A DNA stretch of 64,000 bases from Agarivorans aestuarii (lineage in GTDB: Bacteria > Pseudomonadota > Gammaproteobacteria > Enterobacterales > Celerinatantimonadaceae). How positions within the stretch are numbered: the stretch's first letter is position 1; the number at the start of each line of letters is the position of its first letter. The DNA lies in contig NZ_AP023033.1 of the NCBI RefSeq assembly GCF_019670125.1, positions 3,807,501 to 3,871,500 of the forward strand. Direction: 5' to 3'. Below the pieces are notes generated by a model. The model worked only from the letters and a program-made list of their open reading frames with translations. It did no database searches and was not told the DNA's origin. The translations under genes were made by a program, and so were the position numbers. Shown here piece after piece: positions 8,050 through 16,547 of this stretch.

Positions 8050-9234
8050 ATGTTTGCTAATCTTCCAGCCGCCAAAGATGATCCTATTTTGTCATTAGGT
8101 TTAGCCTTTAAAGAGGACTCTCGCAACAACAAAATTGACCTAGGAATAGGGGTTTACCGCAACGAGCAAGGCGAAACACCGGTAATGAAAGCAGTAAGTA
8201 TTGCTCAGCAGCGTTTACTGGATCAGCAAACCACTCAGGCCTATATCGGTTTAGCCGGAAACGCCAGTTACAACCAAGCCATGTTAGACTTATTGCTCAG
8301 CGGCACCGACGCATTTTCACGGGCGATTGCCATGCAAACCCCGGGGGCCAGTGGCGCTTTACGTTTACTGGCCGATCTCATTGCCAGTGCCAAGCCTAAT
8401 GCTAAGGTATGGCTGTCTAATCCCAGCTATGTGAACCACCAACCCATTATGCAAGCCGCTGGTTTGGCAGTGGGTCTTTATCCCTATTTTGACCCTGTTA
8501 GCAAGCAAGTTGATGAGTCAGCTATGTTAGAACAAGTGGCTAAGCTGGGACCCGATGACGTACTGCTATTGCATGGCTGCTGTCACAACCCAACCGGTGC
8601 TGACATCTCTTTTTCTGCTTGGCAAATAATTACCGAACTAGCACTCAAAAATGGCTTTTTGCCTTTTGTTGACTTGGCTTACCAAGGTTTTGGCCAAGGT
8701 TTAATGGAAGATATCCAAGGCTTACAACACCTCGCCCAACAAGTCCCAGAGCTGCTAATTGCTAGCTCTAACTCTAAGAGTTTTGGTTTATATCGTGAAC
8801 GTAGTGGAGTAGCCATAGTAGTAGGAGAAACCTTACAGCAAGCCACCAATGCCCGCGGCAAACTCTTCGAGCTGGCACGTCGTAGCTACACCATGCCACC
8901 CAACTGGGGCGCAGCTATTGTGGCCGAGATCCTAAATGATACTCAGCTAAACCAACAATGGCAGCAAGAGCTAAATCAAATGAGCCAACGCATGCGTGAT
9001 TTACGCCAATGCTTAGCGCAAGAATTTGCCCTGCAGTCGGGCAGCGATCGCTTTAGTTATCTCACCCAGCATCAAGGCATGTTTTCACTCACCGGCTTTA
9101 ACCAGCATCAGCTGGAGCAACTGCGCGAGCAACACGCCATTTATATCGTCAGTGGTGGTAGAATAAACGTAGCTGGTTTAGCCAAAACCTTTATACCACG
9201 CTTGGTAGAAGCTTGTTTGGCTGTGGGTGTTTAG
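8050..9234 (+). CDS. Class I aromatic/aspartate aminotransferase (AspC/TyrB-like)
   Basis: 394 residues, the normal length of subgroup Ialpha aminotransferases. The N-terminus (FANLPAAKDDPILSL) and the IDLGIGVYRNEQG segment are AspC/TyrB hallmarks. The PLP-binding lysine is Lys243 in SNSKSFGLYRERSG, with the HGCCHNPTG loop upstream and a C-terminal substrate-arginine region (INVAGL). It transfers amino groups between 2-oxoglutarate and aspartate, tyrosine or phenylalanine, and specificity cannot be fixed here. It is probably co-transcribed with the DMT exporter under the divergent Lrp-type regulator. AGGAATAACT precedes the ATG. HGCCHNPTG has Cys-Cys where His-Gly-Cys-x-His is usual in the family, which remains a minor variant. 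Confidence 0.93.
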   Translation: MFANLPAAKDDPILSLGLAFKEDSRNNKIDLGIGVYRNEQGETPVMKAVSIAQQRLLDQQTTQAYIGLAGNASYNQAMLDLLLSGTDAFSRAIAMQTPGASGALRLLADLIASAKPNAKVWLSNPSYVNHQPIMQAAGLAVGLYPYFDPVSKQVDESAMLEQVAKLGPDDVLLLHGCCHNPTGADISFSAWQIITELALKNGFLPFVDLAYQGFGQGLMEDIQGLQHLAQQVPELLIASSNSKSFGLYRERSGVAIVVGETLQQATNARGKLFELARRSYTMPPNWGAAIVAEILNDTQLNQQWQQELNQMSQRMRDLRQCLAQEFALQSGSDRFSYLTQHQGMFSLTGFNQHQLEQLREQHAIYIVSGGRINVAGLAKTFIPRLVEACLAVGV

Positions 9235-9306
9235 CCATGGACTCACCACGCTAATAAGCTAGACGACAACTCAGAAACAAATTAACGACTTCACCAAACT
9301 GATCTA

Positions 9307-9346
9307 TCCGTAAGTATCTCGAGTAATTAATACAGAGACTTACGGA
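9307..9346. repeat. Long-spaced inverted repeat upstream of lipoprotein hydrolase
   Basis: TCCGTAAGT (9307-9315) and ACTTACGGA (9338-9346) are perfect complements with a 22-base spacer. Three further pairs (TCT/AGA) follow one mismatch. It ends 15 bases before the hydrolase ATG, so it may be an operator pair or a 5'-UTR hairpin. Confidence 0.5.
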
Positions 9347-9361
9347 GATGATGGTGAGAGC

Positions 9362-10237
9362 ATGAAAAGTTTTCTGATTGTAATTGCAGCTTGTTTAGGC
9401 TTAATCGGTTGTAGCCATTCTCCGTACTACAACCCCAAGTTAGGCGGTGAAATTAATCTGCCTGGCAAAGAATATGACAGTTTCTTTATTGAGTCAGACT
9501 CGGGTAACCAGCTACATACAGTACTTGTTTCCGCCGACTCATTGAACAGCCAAGGCATTGTTGTTCACTTTCACGGGAACTCTGGCAACCTTAGCGAAAC
9601 AGTAGAAAAGTACCTTTGGGTAACCGAACAAAACTACGACTTGCTACTGTTTGATTACTCTGGCTACGGCAACTCAAGCGGAGTACCCAACTTCGATAAC
9701 CTAAGGTCAGACGCGAAAACTATATTCCGCTTTGTAGAACAACAGTTTTCAGCGATTCAAAATTATCAACTTATCTCAATAGGCACTTCTCTGGGGGGAG
9801 CAGTAATGCTTGACGGTTTATTGGACTCTCAACAACGCGAGTTGTTTGACCTCGTAGTTGTTGACTCATCTTTCCACAGCTTTCCTGAGGTGGCCAAGCA
9901 CGTGGTAGATCAGAACAGTTTAGGGTTTCTTGGCTCTTGGTTAATACCATTAGTTATTGATACCTCTCACGACCCATTACCAAGACTTCATCTATTAAGT
10001 GATACACAGATTCTATTTGTGCATTGCGAAAGCGACGCGTTAATTCCCTGGCAGTTTAGTGAAAAAATGTATCAAGGTAGTAAAGTAGAAAAGTCATTCG
10101 AGCTATTAGAAGGCTGCAACCACGCTAGAACATTTACACCGGAATCGGCTTCAAACAGACCGCTATTATTGAGTTACTTTGATGAGATATCGGATGTAAA
10201 CATCCCGTTAGAACCTCTTTCCAAAATTGAAAACTAA
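9362..10237 (+). CDS. Alpha/beta-hydrolase lipoprotein
   Basis: 291 residues. An LIGC lipobox (Cys17) ends the signal peptide, indicating a lipoprotein. The body is a single alpha/beta-hydrolase domain: an HFHGNSGN oxyanion segment near residue 70, DYSGYGNSSG around 98, the nucleophile elbow GTSLGGA with Ser143, an acidic residue in the VHCESDALIP stretch and a C-terminal His in CNHARTF. This arrangement matches BEM46/YfhR-type serine hydrolases. The substrate is unknown. It stands alone, and its last 30 bases overlap the 3' end of the convergent PagL-like gene. Confidence 0.88.
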   Translation: MKSFLIVIAACLGLIGCSHSPYYNPKLGGEINLPGKEYDSFFIESDSGNQLHTVLVSADSLNSQGIVVHFHGNSGNLSETVEKYLWVTEQNYDLLLFDYSGYGNSSGVPNFDNLRSDAKTIFRFVEQQFSAIQNYQLISIGTSLGGAVMLDGLLDSQQRELFDLVVVDSSFHSFPEVAKHVVDQNSLGFLGSWLIPLVIDTSHDPLPRLHLLSDTQILFVHCESDALIPWQFSEKMYQGSKVEKSFELLEGCNHARTFTPESASNRPLLLSYFDEISDVNIPLEPLSKIEN

Positions 10238-10750
10238 GGGGATATCAATTCCATCGTTAGGTTGATAAAGATTAGCATTGGAGAAGTGCTTGTAAGACAA
10301 AGCCAAGTTCCATTTACTAGGCTGATGAATTAGCCCTAAACCAACCTGAGCTTGAAATGCAAAATGCTTAGCTTGGGTTCGAGTCCCTAAATTCTTCTCA
10401 CTAAGATAGGTAGGTGCTAGCGCCCTAACAAAAAACCAAGGTTGCCACTCACCATAAGGGGTCGCCAATAAGGTTAACTGAGGATATAAAGAGACTGCGT
10501 GTAAAGAGCGATTATGTTCATAGTCTGTCCCCACATAGCTGTATCCAACACCTAGGCTTAACCATTGCTTTTCACTACGCTTATAACGATAGAACTCGTA
10601 GTCTAGCCCGACCGTGTAGTTGCGCTGACTAACTTCTGCACTTGGTTGAGGCCCATAGCCAACATTAACACTCATGAAATTTGTGTCATTAGCTGTCACT
10701 TTCATACTAAAGATTAACAGTAGTACTGCGCGAAAATAGAGTTGTGTCAT
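10208..10750 (-). CDS. PagL-like outer-membrane lipid A 3-O-deacylase
   Basis: 180 residues with an N-terminal signal peptide, alternating beta-strand segments and a terminal Phe, as in small outer-membrane beta-barrels. Near the C-terminus HFSNANLYQPNDGID matches the PagL catalytic signature H-x-S-N...PNDGI-E: His155 and Ser157 are present, but the catalytic Glu is replaced by Asp169. PagL removes the 3-O acyl chain from lipid A. It is the most distal gene of the pigment cluster on the minus strand, 60 bases after the small secreted protein. Because aryl polyenes are esterified to an outer-membrane lipid, a lipid-remodelling role there is plausible but unproven. Confidence 0.82.
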   Translation of the reverse strand: MTQLYFRAVLLLIFSMKVTANDTNFMSVNVGYGPQPSAEVSQRNYTVGLDYEFYRYKRSEKQWLSLGVGYSYVGTDYEHNRSLHAVSLYPQLTLLATPYGEWQPWFFVRALAPTYLSEKNLGTRTQAKHFAFQAQVGLGLIHQPSKWNLALSYKHFSNANLYQPNDGIDIPLVFNFGKRF

Positions 10751-10810
10751 CCATGATTCTCTTGTGGGAAGAGCTTAGGGGGTCGACATATTCCTCAACC
10801 CCACTAAGGC

Positions 10811-11230
10811 TTATTTTTGAATAGAGGCTTTACCTAGCTCTGTTTGAATATCACCGCTAAGGTTTTTTACCCACCCCTTATATTTGCGATGAATATATCC
10901 AGAGGCTGGGTTGTATTTCATGTTGTCACTATCACGATATAAAATGTCATACTGGCCATCGTGCAACTTAATATCTACTGCAACGTAGTGCGAGCGCACA
11001 TAAATCTCTGCAAACATTAGATCTGCTTGCTCTTCTTTAATGACCCAATTACGTTTTAGGCCAGCCTTTACCATAAGTGATTTTACTTCTTCTTGTGTCA
11101 GGTTATCTGGAATAGACTGATTCAATAAAGGCTTAGGCGCAACAGCCTTTTCGTTAGATTCAGCCATGACAGCTAGAGGGGTGAGTAATAGGGTTGCCAC
11201 TATAGATAACATACTAATTGCGCGTATCAT
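10811..11230 (-). CDS. Small secreted protein at the distal end of the APE cluster
   Basis: 139 residues with a clear Sec signal peptide (hydrophobic to about residue 23, cleavage after VMA), then a compact ~115-residue domain with Tyr- and Lys-rich C-terminal half (YNPASGYIHRKYKGWVKNL). No family is recognised. It lies 29 bases after the methyltransferase on the same strand and before the PagL-like gene, so it is probably transcribed with the pigment operon and acts in the periplasm or envelope. It could be a lipid-binding or assembly factor, but nothing in the sequence shows this. Confidence 0.78.
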   Translation of the reverse strand: MIRAISMLSIVATLLLTPLAVMAESNEKAVAPKPLLNQSIPDNLTQEEVKSLMVKAGLKRNWVIKEEQADLMFAEIYVRSHYVAVDIKLHDGQYDILYRDSDNMKYNPASGYIHRKYKGWVKNLSGDIQTELGKASIQK

Positions 11231-11259
11231 TTTTCGTCCTTGTTATAGATCATTTAGGG

Positions 11260-12339
11260 TTACTCTGTTGGTAACTGGCACTTGATTAAGCTGTGTCCCC
11301 AGCCAATATTGTCTATCTGCTCGGCTATCTCTAAACCTGCTTCGTGAATACACTCAACAAAATCTTGTGCTCTATAGAAGCGACTGTTGCCATTGGCTAA
11401 ACAAGTAAAATAAAGAGAAGTTGCATTTAAACTATGAGCACCGGCCTCATGGCTTTGCCTATCGGGAAATAATTCCAAGATATAGATACTGCTAGAGGTA
11501 CTCATCGCCGATTTAACCCGGCTCAAAATAGACACAATTTCCTTTGGTGAGAAGCAATCTAAGAACTGGCTCATCCAATAAACATCTGCATGCTTAGGTA
11601 ATTCACAGCTAGGATCCAGCATATTGCACGCCACACCTTCTATGCGGTCAGCAAAGCCGTGTTCAGCTGCATTTACTTTTGCCATTGCCAATTGCTGAGG
11701 TAAATCAACAATAGTCATAGAGACATCGGCATTGTAATCACAACACTTAATCGCCCACTTACCGGTATTTCCACCGATATCTACTATCTTTGTAGGTTGA
11801 TTCGCAAACACGATTTCAAGCAACTTAGGGAATGCTTTATCGGAATAAAAGTGATCAAAGTTGAACCAGCTCTGCTTTGCAGGCTCCGGCAAGGTCGATA
11901 GGCCTTCGTATATAGTGTCCCATTCGCCAAGTTCTTTTAATCCCGCGGGGGTACCTTCGCTAATGGCTTCAGTAAGGTGTTGTAAGCCGGCATAACAAAC
12001 ATCAGCAGTGAAATCCATGTTTGCCCTAGTCATACCGTCATGCTCGACAAAGTAGCCCATTTTAGTTAGAGCATAAACTTGCTTATCTGCGCTCCAGGTC
12101 ACCAGTCCCGCACTTAAGCCCATATCAAGTAAAACCTTAACGCCGTAAGTACTCACACCTGATAGTTGAGTAATATCTTCTGCATTTAAGCCTTTATCCC
12201 CAGCATCATCCAGTGCACTAAGAATTCCCAAATCTCGCAGGCTTCGTGCAGTGTGAAAGGCGACAGGAGCAAAAGCCAAACGCTGCGCCTGCTCAATAGC
12301 ATCCACTGCTTTTAACTTATCTTTTGTATAAAAATCCAC
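11260..12339 (-). CDS. SAM-dependent O-methyltransferase of the APE cluster
   Basis: 359 residues starting at a GTG with an AGGAAGTA ribosome site. An N-terminal winged-helix dimerisation region (~15-110, ending in the VYALTKMGYFVEHD stretch) is followed by a class I Rossmann domain with the SAM loop VDIGGNTGKW near residue 190 and a later acidic strand (MTIVDLPQQL). This is the plant-O-methyltransferase-like fold (Methyltransf_2). It lies 21 bases after apeR. By analogy with ApeB of described aryl polyene clusters it should methylate the aryl head group, though there the gene is at the front of the operon. Substrate is inference. Confidence 0.88.
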   Translation of the reverse strand: MDFYTKDKLKAVDAIEQAQRLAFAPVAFHTARSLRDLGILSALDDAGDKGLNAEDITQLSGVSTYGVKVLLDMGLSAGLVTWSADKQVYALTKMGYFVEHDGMTRANMDFTADVCYAGLQHLTEAISEGTPAGLKELGEWDTIYEGLSTLPEPAKQSWFNFDHFYSDKAFPKLLEIVFANQPTKIVDIGGNTGKWAIKCCDYNADVSMTIVDLPQQLAMAKVNAAEHGFADRIEGVACNMLDPSCELPKHADVYWMSQFLDCFSPKEIVSILSRVKSAMSTSSSIYILELFPDRQSHEAGAHSLNATSLYFTCLANGNSRFYRAQDFVECIHEAGLEIAEQIDNIGWGHSLIKCQLPTE

Positions 12340-12360
12340 GTACTACTTCCTAATGTTTTC

Positions 12361-13590
12361 TTAACACATCCAGCGTTTGAATATGAGAGAGGTGTTTATT
12401 CCGCCGAAAGCAAAGTTATTACTCATAACAAAGTCGGTCTTTATGTTTCGTCCTGAGCCAGTAATGTAATCCAAACTGGCGCACTCAGGATCAACGGTAT
12501 TGAGATTAACGGTGGGGGCAAACCAGCCATTGTTCATCATTTCAATAGCAAACCACGCTTCAAGGGCTCCACAAGCCCCTAAGGTATGTCCAAAAAAGCT
12601 TTTCATTGAACTAATAGGTACCTGCTTATTTAAGGCCTGATGCGTTGCATAACTCTCTGCAATATCACCTTTATCAGTTGCTGTACCGTGGGCGCTTACA
12701 TACCCAATCTGCTCACCACTCACTCCAGCATCTTGCATTGCCATCTCCATCGCAATCTTCATGGTCGCGCTTTGAGGTTGAGTAACATGAGTCCCATCAG
12801 AATTAGTACCAAATCCCACCAACTCAGCATATATTTTGGCGCCACGTGCTTTAGCGTGTTCCAAGTTCTCCAAAATTAGTGTTCCTGCACCTTCGCCAAT
12901 CACTAAACCGTCGCGATTTTTTTCAAATGGGCGAGGAGTGGTTTTAGGGCTTTGATTTTGAGTGCTAGTTGCAAAAAGAGTATCAAACACTACTGCTTCT
13001 GAGGGGCATAACTCTTCAGCTCCTCCAGCTACCATAAGTTGCTGGGCTCCTGACTTAATGGCTTCGTAGGCATAGCCAATTCCTTGACTGCCTGAGGTAC
13101 AAGCACTCGAACTAGTAATAACTCGACCTTTTAGCTCAAAGAATACCCCTAAGTTTACCGGAGCTGTATGACTCATCATTTGGATGTAAGTTGTTGAAGA
13201 TATTCCCTTGCAGTTACCATTTTTAAGCATATCGCCAAAATGCATAATCGGTGCTGTGCTGCCAATTGACGAACCATAAGAGACGCCCATTCGCCCGTCT
13301 TTAATCCTCTCATCATCTAGCAAGCCAGCCTGAGTTAATGCTAACTCTGTCGCTCTTGTTGCCAATAATGAAACACGCCCCATGCTTCTAACTTTCTTTC
13401 TTGGGTATTTGGGTAACTCATAGTCGTCAATAGGCGCAGCTAGCTTAGTATGCATATCTGAGAAGCGCTCCCACTCGGGCATATAACGCACTGCATTTTC
13501 GCCTAACTTAAGCTTCTCCTGAATGTCATCCCAACTTTCACCAAAAGCAGTAACGCCGCCCATTCCAGTAACAACAACTCGATGGCTCAC
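12361..13590 (-). CDS. apeR: ApeR-type beta-ketoacyl-ACP synthase
   Basis: 409 residues, full-length KAS II fold. The nucleophile is Cys164 in SSSACTSGSQ, and the two histidines lie in SAHGTATDKGD and FFGHTLGACGA, so all three catalytic residues are present. It condenses malonyl-ACP with the growing chain in aryl polyene synthesis. Its GTG start overlaps the apeQ stop by four bases (GTGA), indicating translational coupling. It is one of two complete ketosynthases in the operon, the other being ApeO. Which one extends and which initiates cannot be told from sequence alone. Confidence 0.93.
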   Translation of the reverse strand: MSHRVVVTGMGGVTAFGESWDDIQEKLKLGENAVRYMPEWERFSDMHTKLAAPIDDYELPKYPRKKVRSMGRVSLLATRATELALTQAGLLDDERIKDGRMGVSYGSSIGSTAPIMHFGDMLKNGNCKGISSTTYIQMMSHTAPVNLGVFFELKGRVITSSSACTSGSQGIGYAYEAIKSGAQQLMVAGGAEELCPSEAVVFDTLFATSTQNQSPKTTPRPFEKNRDGLVIGEGAGTLILENLEHAKARGAKIYAELVGFGTNSDGTHVTQPQSATMKIAMEMAMQDAGVSGEQIGYVSAHGTATDKGDIAESYATHQALNKQVPISSMKSFFGHTLGACGALEAWFAIEMMNNGWFAPTVNLNTVDPECASLDYITGSGRNIKTDFVMSNNFAFGGINTSLIFKRWMC

Positions 13591-14318
13591 GCGATGCCTC
13601 CATTTACTGAAATGACCTGACGAGTAATGTAAGCGGCATCTTTAGACATAAGAAACGCCACAGTACCGGCGACTTCTTCCACATCACCTAGGCGACGCAG
13701 AGGGATTTGCTTCTTAAGCTCGTCCAGTGGCAAATCGGCCATCATGTCGGTATCAATTAAGCCTGGAGCCACGCAGTTTACGGTGATTTTTCTTTTGGCC
13801 ACTTCTAAGGCTAAGGCTTTAGTAGCTCCAATAATGCCTGCTTTAGCAGCGCTATAATTAACCTGCCCCCGATTACCCACTTCGCCAGACAGTGACGAAA
13901 AAGTAATGATTCGACCACCTTTTCGAGTTTGAATCATCGGCATAAGCAATGGATGCAATACGTTATACAAGCCATCTAAGTTGGTATGTATAACACCATC
14001 CCACTCTTGTTCGGTCATTGCTGGAAACGCATTGTCTCGAGCAATTCCCGCATTCAGTACTACCCCAAAATAGGCGCCGTTTTCCGCAATATCCTCATCG
14101 ATAGATTGTTTAGATAACTCTCGTTGGCTGATGTCGAAAGGAAGTAAGTAGCTGGTAGCCGAGAACTCGCTAACAGCGCTTAAGGCTTGCTTTGCGGCTT
14201 CATGGTTGCTCCGATAGTTGATAACAACTTGGTAGCCCTCTTTAGCCAGTCGAATTGCAATTGCCCTTCCTATACCCCGGCTTGCTCCCGTAACCAATAC
14301 GCGCGGTTTATCACTCAT
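13587..14318 (-). CDS. apeQ: ApeQ-type 3-ketoacyl-ACP reductase (FabG-like SDR)
   Basis: About 243 residues from the ATG at 14318 (MSDKPRVLVTGAS), chosen because AAGGGAAG precedes it. The frame extends 16 unrelated residues further. It is a short-chain dehydrogenase: cofactor loop TGASRGIGRA, VLNAGIA, catalytic Ser in FSSLSGE and the YSAAK Tyr-Lys pair, ending in the FabG-like ISVNGGIA. It reduces beta-ketoacyl-ACP with NADPH in each cycle, before dehydration to build the polyene. Its start lies two bases from the end of apeP, and its stop overlaps apeR. Confidence 0.94.
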   Translation of the reverse strand: MSDKPRVLVTGASRGIGRAIAIRLAKEGYQVVINYRSNHEAAKQALSAVSEFSATSYLLPFDISQRELSKQSIDEDIAENGAYFGVVLNAGIARDNAFPAMTEQEWDGVIHTNLDGLYNVLHPLLMPMIQTRKGGRIITFSSLSGEVGNRGQVNYSAAKAGIIGATKALALEVAKRKITVNCVAPGLIDTDMMADLPLDELKKQIPLRRLGDVEEVAGTVAFLMSKDAAYITRQVISVNGGIA

Positions 14319-14319
14319 A

Positions 14320-14781
14320 TTAACTTCCCTTAACAAACTCAACCGCATTTTTTGGTTGATAAACATTCAAATGTGCGCTGGTCAACATTGAGCCATCTTG
14401 GTCAATAACTTCGCATGCACAGACCGCTAATCCATCTTCTTCGGCGTATATTCTTTCTGCTGATATTGTCAGCTTTGTACCCAGTAAAAACTCACTACGT
14501 TTAAGCTGACATTTTCGAGTACCGATAAGAAACCCAACCTCAACTTCTTGCTGTTTAGCTTTAGCCTCTAATCCAGCCAACGCTGCAACAGCTTGAGCCA
14601 TATATTCTATTGATACATAGCTAGGAACAGCTTGCTTCAAATCATTGAAAAGGTGACTATTTTCGCCGATCTCAACTTCACAAGAAATTTTATCAGCCTG
14701 CCAGCTTACTACTCTATCGAGAAGAATCATCGGTGCTGTGTGAGGTAATACTTCAGCAATGCTTGGTAAGGGTTCACTCAT
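14320..14781 (-). CDS. apeP: ApeP-type 3-hydroxyacyl-ACP dehydratase
   Basis: About 153 residues from the ATG at 14781. A TTG two codons upstream is also open. It has a single hotdog fold resembling FabA/FabZ, with the catalytic-His segment LPHTAPMILLDRV at the N-terminus and an acidic helix around YIEYMAQAVAALAG. It should dehydrate the beta-hydroxy intermediate to a trans double bond, together with ApeI. Its start lies within the last bases of apeO, so the two are translationally coupled. Paired dehydratases are a standard feature of described aryl polyene clusters. Confidence 0.9.
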   Translation of the reverse strand: MSEPLPSIAEVLPHTAPMILLDRVVSWQADKISCEVEIGENSHLFNDLKQAVPSYVSIEYMAQAVAALAGLEAKAKQQEVEVGFLIGTRKCQLKRSEFLLGTKLTISAERIYAEEDGLAVCACEVIDQDGSMLTSAHLNVYQPKNAVEFVKGS

Positions 14782-15982
14782 TTTCAATATCCTTAAGGCC
14801 TAGACATACCACGGCATTGCTCCCACCAAACGCAAACGAATGGCTTAGAGTCGTACTTATTTTTTTGCTTTCTACGGTAAGGGTTTGCTCAAAAACCAAA
14901 TTAATTGAAGGCAGCTGAGGGTCTATAGCATAATCAGCATGCATTGCTGGTATTTGCGATTTACTATTAAACGTTGAATTTAACAGCAGCCAGCATAAAG
15001 CGTTTTCTATAGCGCCCGCAGCTCCCAAGGTGTGACCAGTTTGATGCTTAGTCGAAGAACAATATGTAGCATTGCCAAAAACTCGCTCTACCGCTAAAGA
15101 CTCCATTCGGTCATTCAACGGAGTCGCGGTGCCGTGCAAGTTAATATAATCAATTTGAGCGGGCTCAAGCTCGGCCTCTTGCAACACCGCCAGCATGGCA
15201 CTTTCAGCTCCAAAACCTTCGGGCTGAGGGGCCGACATATGATGAGCATCTGAGCTCTCTCCTACTCCCAATAAATTCACCTTTGCAGCTGCTTTAGTCA
15301 TGATGAATAATGCTGCACCTTCACCAATGTTGATTCCATCTCTAGCTTCACCAAAAGGTTGAGCATCATGCTTAGCCACTGACTCTAGGGCAAAAAAACC
15401 ATTCAAGGTCAATTTGCACAAGCTATCAACTCCTCCCAAAATAACCGCGTCGGTCATACCACTAGCTAAAAGGTTTTTAGCTGAAGAAAAAACCTTCGCA
15501 CTTGATGAACAGGCAGTTGAAATACAATAAGCAGGCCCCGTTAAACCAAGCCTCTTGCTTAGATAGAGAGACGGTGTACCCATTTCTTGCTGGGCATAAT
15601 GAAAGGAGTCAGGAAATTGCCCATTTAATCGCTCAGATAAAGCGCGCTCGCCTTCGGCAACGCCTGAGGTGCTAGTTCCCAATACCACCGCTATTCGTGA
15701 GCGGCCATATTGCTCAATAAGTTGTTCTACTTCATCCTCAATCTGCTGCAAGGCAGCTTCAAGTAACTGATTATTTCTACTAGCAAGCTGCGGAAAACGA
15801 ACATCACAATCTGGCAATTCAGCTTGCACCGCACCAACAAGTACTTGTTCACCCGGAACTAAATCGCTACGCAGTTGGCTTGTATCTTTTTTCCCAGATA
15901 ACCAATTCTCCCAAACTTGCCGTTTATTGTTACCCAATGCACATATCACTGCCATTGCAGGTAAACCATACGCTTTACTCAT
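14774..15982 (-). CDS. apeO: ApeO-type beta-ketoacyl-ACP synthase
   Basis: About 402 residues from the ATG at 15982 (MSKAYGLPAMAVIC), which has AAGGTG at good spacing. Ten residues upstream are open but overlap apeN. Catalytic Cys168 lies in ISTACSSSAK, with histidines in NLHGTATPLND and HQTGHTLGAAG. This is a complete type II ketosynthase. In characterised systems ApeO pairs with the chain-length factor ApeC to elongate the aryl-ACP starter, and that pairing is assumed here. Compared with ApeR the N-terminal half is more divergent. Confidence 0.93.
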   Translation of the reverse strand: MSKAYGLPAMAVICALGNNKRQVWENWLSGKKDTSQLRSDLVPGEQVLVGAVQAELPDCDVRFPQLASRNNQLLEAALQQIEDEVEQLIEQYGRSRIAVVLGTSTSGVAEGERALSERLNGQFPDSFHYAQQEMGTPSLYLSKRLGLTGPAYCISTACSSSAKVFSSAKNLLASGMTDAVILGGVDSLCKLTLNGFFALESVAKHDAQPFGEARDGINIGEGAALFIMTKAAAKVNLLGVGESSDAHHMSAPQPEGFGAESAMLAVLQEAELEPAQIDYINLHGTATPLNDRMESLAVERVFGNATYCSSTKHQTGHTLGAAGAIENALCWLLLNSTFNSKSQIPAMHADYAIDPQLPSINLVFEQTLTVESKKISTTLSHSFAFGGSNAVVCLGLKDIENE

Positions 15983-16547
15983 GGTGCTGCACCTTAAGTG
16001 TAGAAATTTCAATCTGATAGTTTGCAGTAAGGTTATTAATACTCACATCGCTATGCCATTGCTTATCATTTTGATAAAGCACTACCGCGACAAGATCATC
16101 ATCTAGATACAACTTTCTACAAGATAAACCTTGCTGGCATATTGTTTGCTCAACCATCCAGCCTCCACTAGCAAGTTGTTGGTTTAAACGAGGCACCGGC
16201 CAGTAAACCAATTGCATATCTGCCAGTATTCTTTTAGCCATTCCATCATCAACTAAGGGAATGTAGTTCTCTTTTACGAGCTTTCTTCCGTCGTATTTAA
16301 GCTTGAATAGAGGTGTAGAGAATCCGTCAAAAGCCAACAGTTGTAGAGCGTATGGCTGTATATCCATGTGAACTAACATTTGTTGCTTCTTTTCATTAAA
16401 AACGAAGCTAACAAGTTGTTCTACTGCGACTGATTCACCAAGTTCGGCTGGGGTAAGCAAGTCACGAGAGATATTGCTTGTGGGAGGCGCAGTGATAGAG
16501 CATCCCGTTAGAAATACAAGCAAGCCTAGCTGAACGACTTTTATCAT
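15975..16547 (-). CDS. apeN: ApeN-type DUF3261 lipoprotein
   Basis: 190 residues. The N-terminus is a lipoprotein signal with LTGC lipobox (Cys16), followed by a beta-rich domain of the DUF3261 type found in aryl polyene clusters. It overlaps apeM by four bases and the apeO frame at its end. DUF3261 proteins accompany the ApeM exporter and the LolA-like ApeL, so this one is expected to help move the aryl polyene lipid to, or insert it in, the outer membrane. No catalytic motif is visible. Confidence 0.85.
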   Translation of the reverse strand: MIKVVQLGLLVFLTGCSITAPPTSNISRDLLTPAELGESVAVEQLVSFVFNEKKQQMLVHMDIQPYALQLLAFDGFSTPLFKLKYDGRKLVKENYIPLVDDGMAKRILADMQLVYWPVPRLNQQLASGGWMVEQTICQQGLSCRKLYLDDDLVAVVLYQNDKQWHSDVSINNLTANYQIEISTLKVQHHE

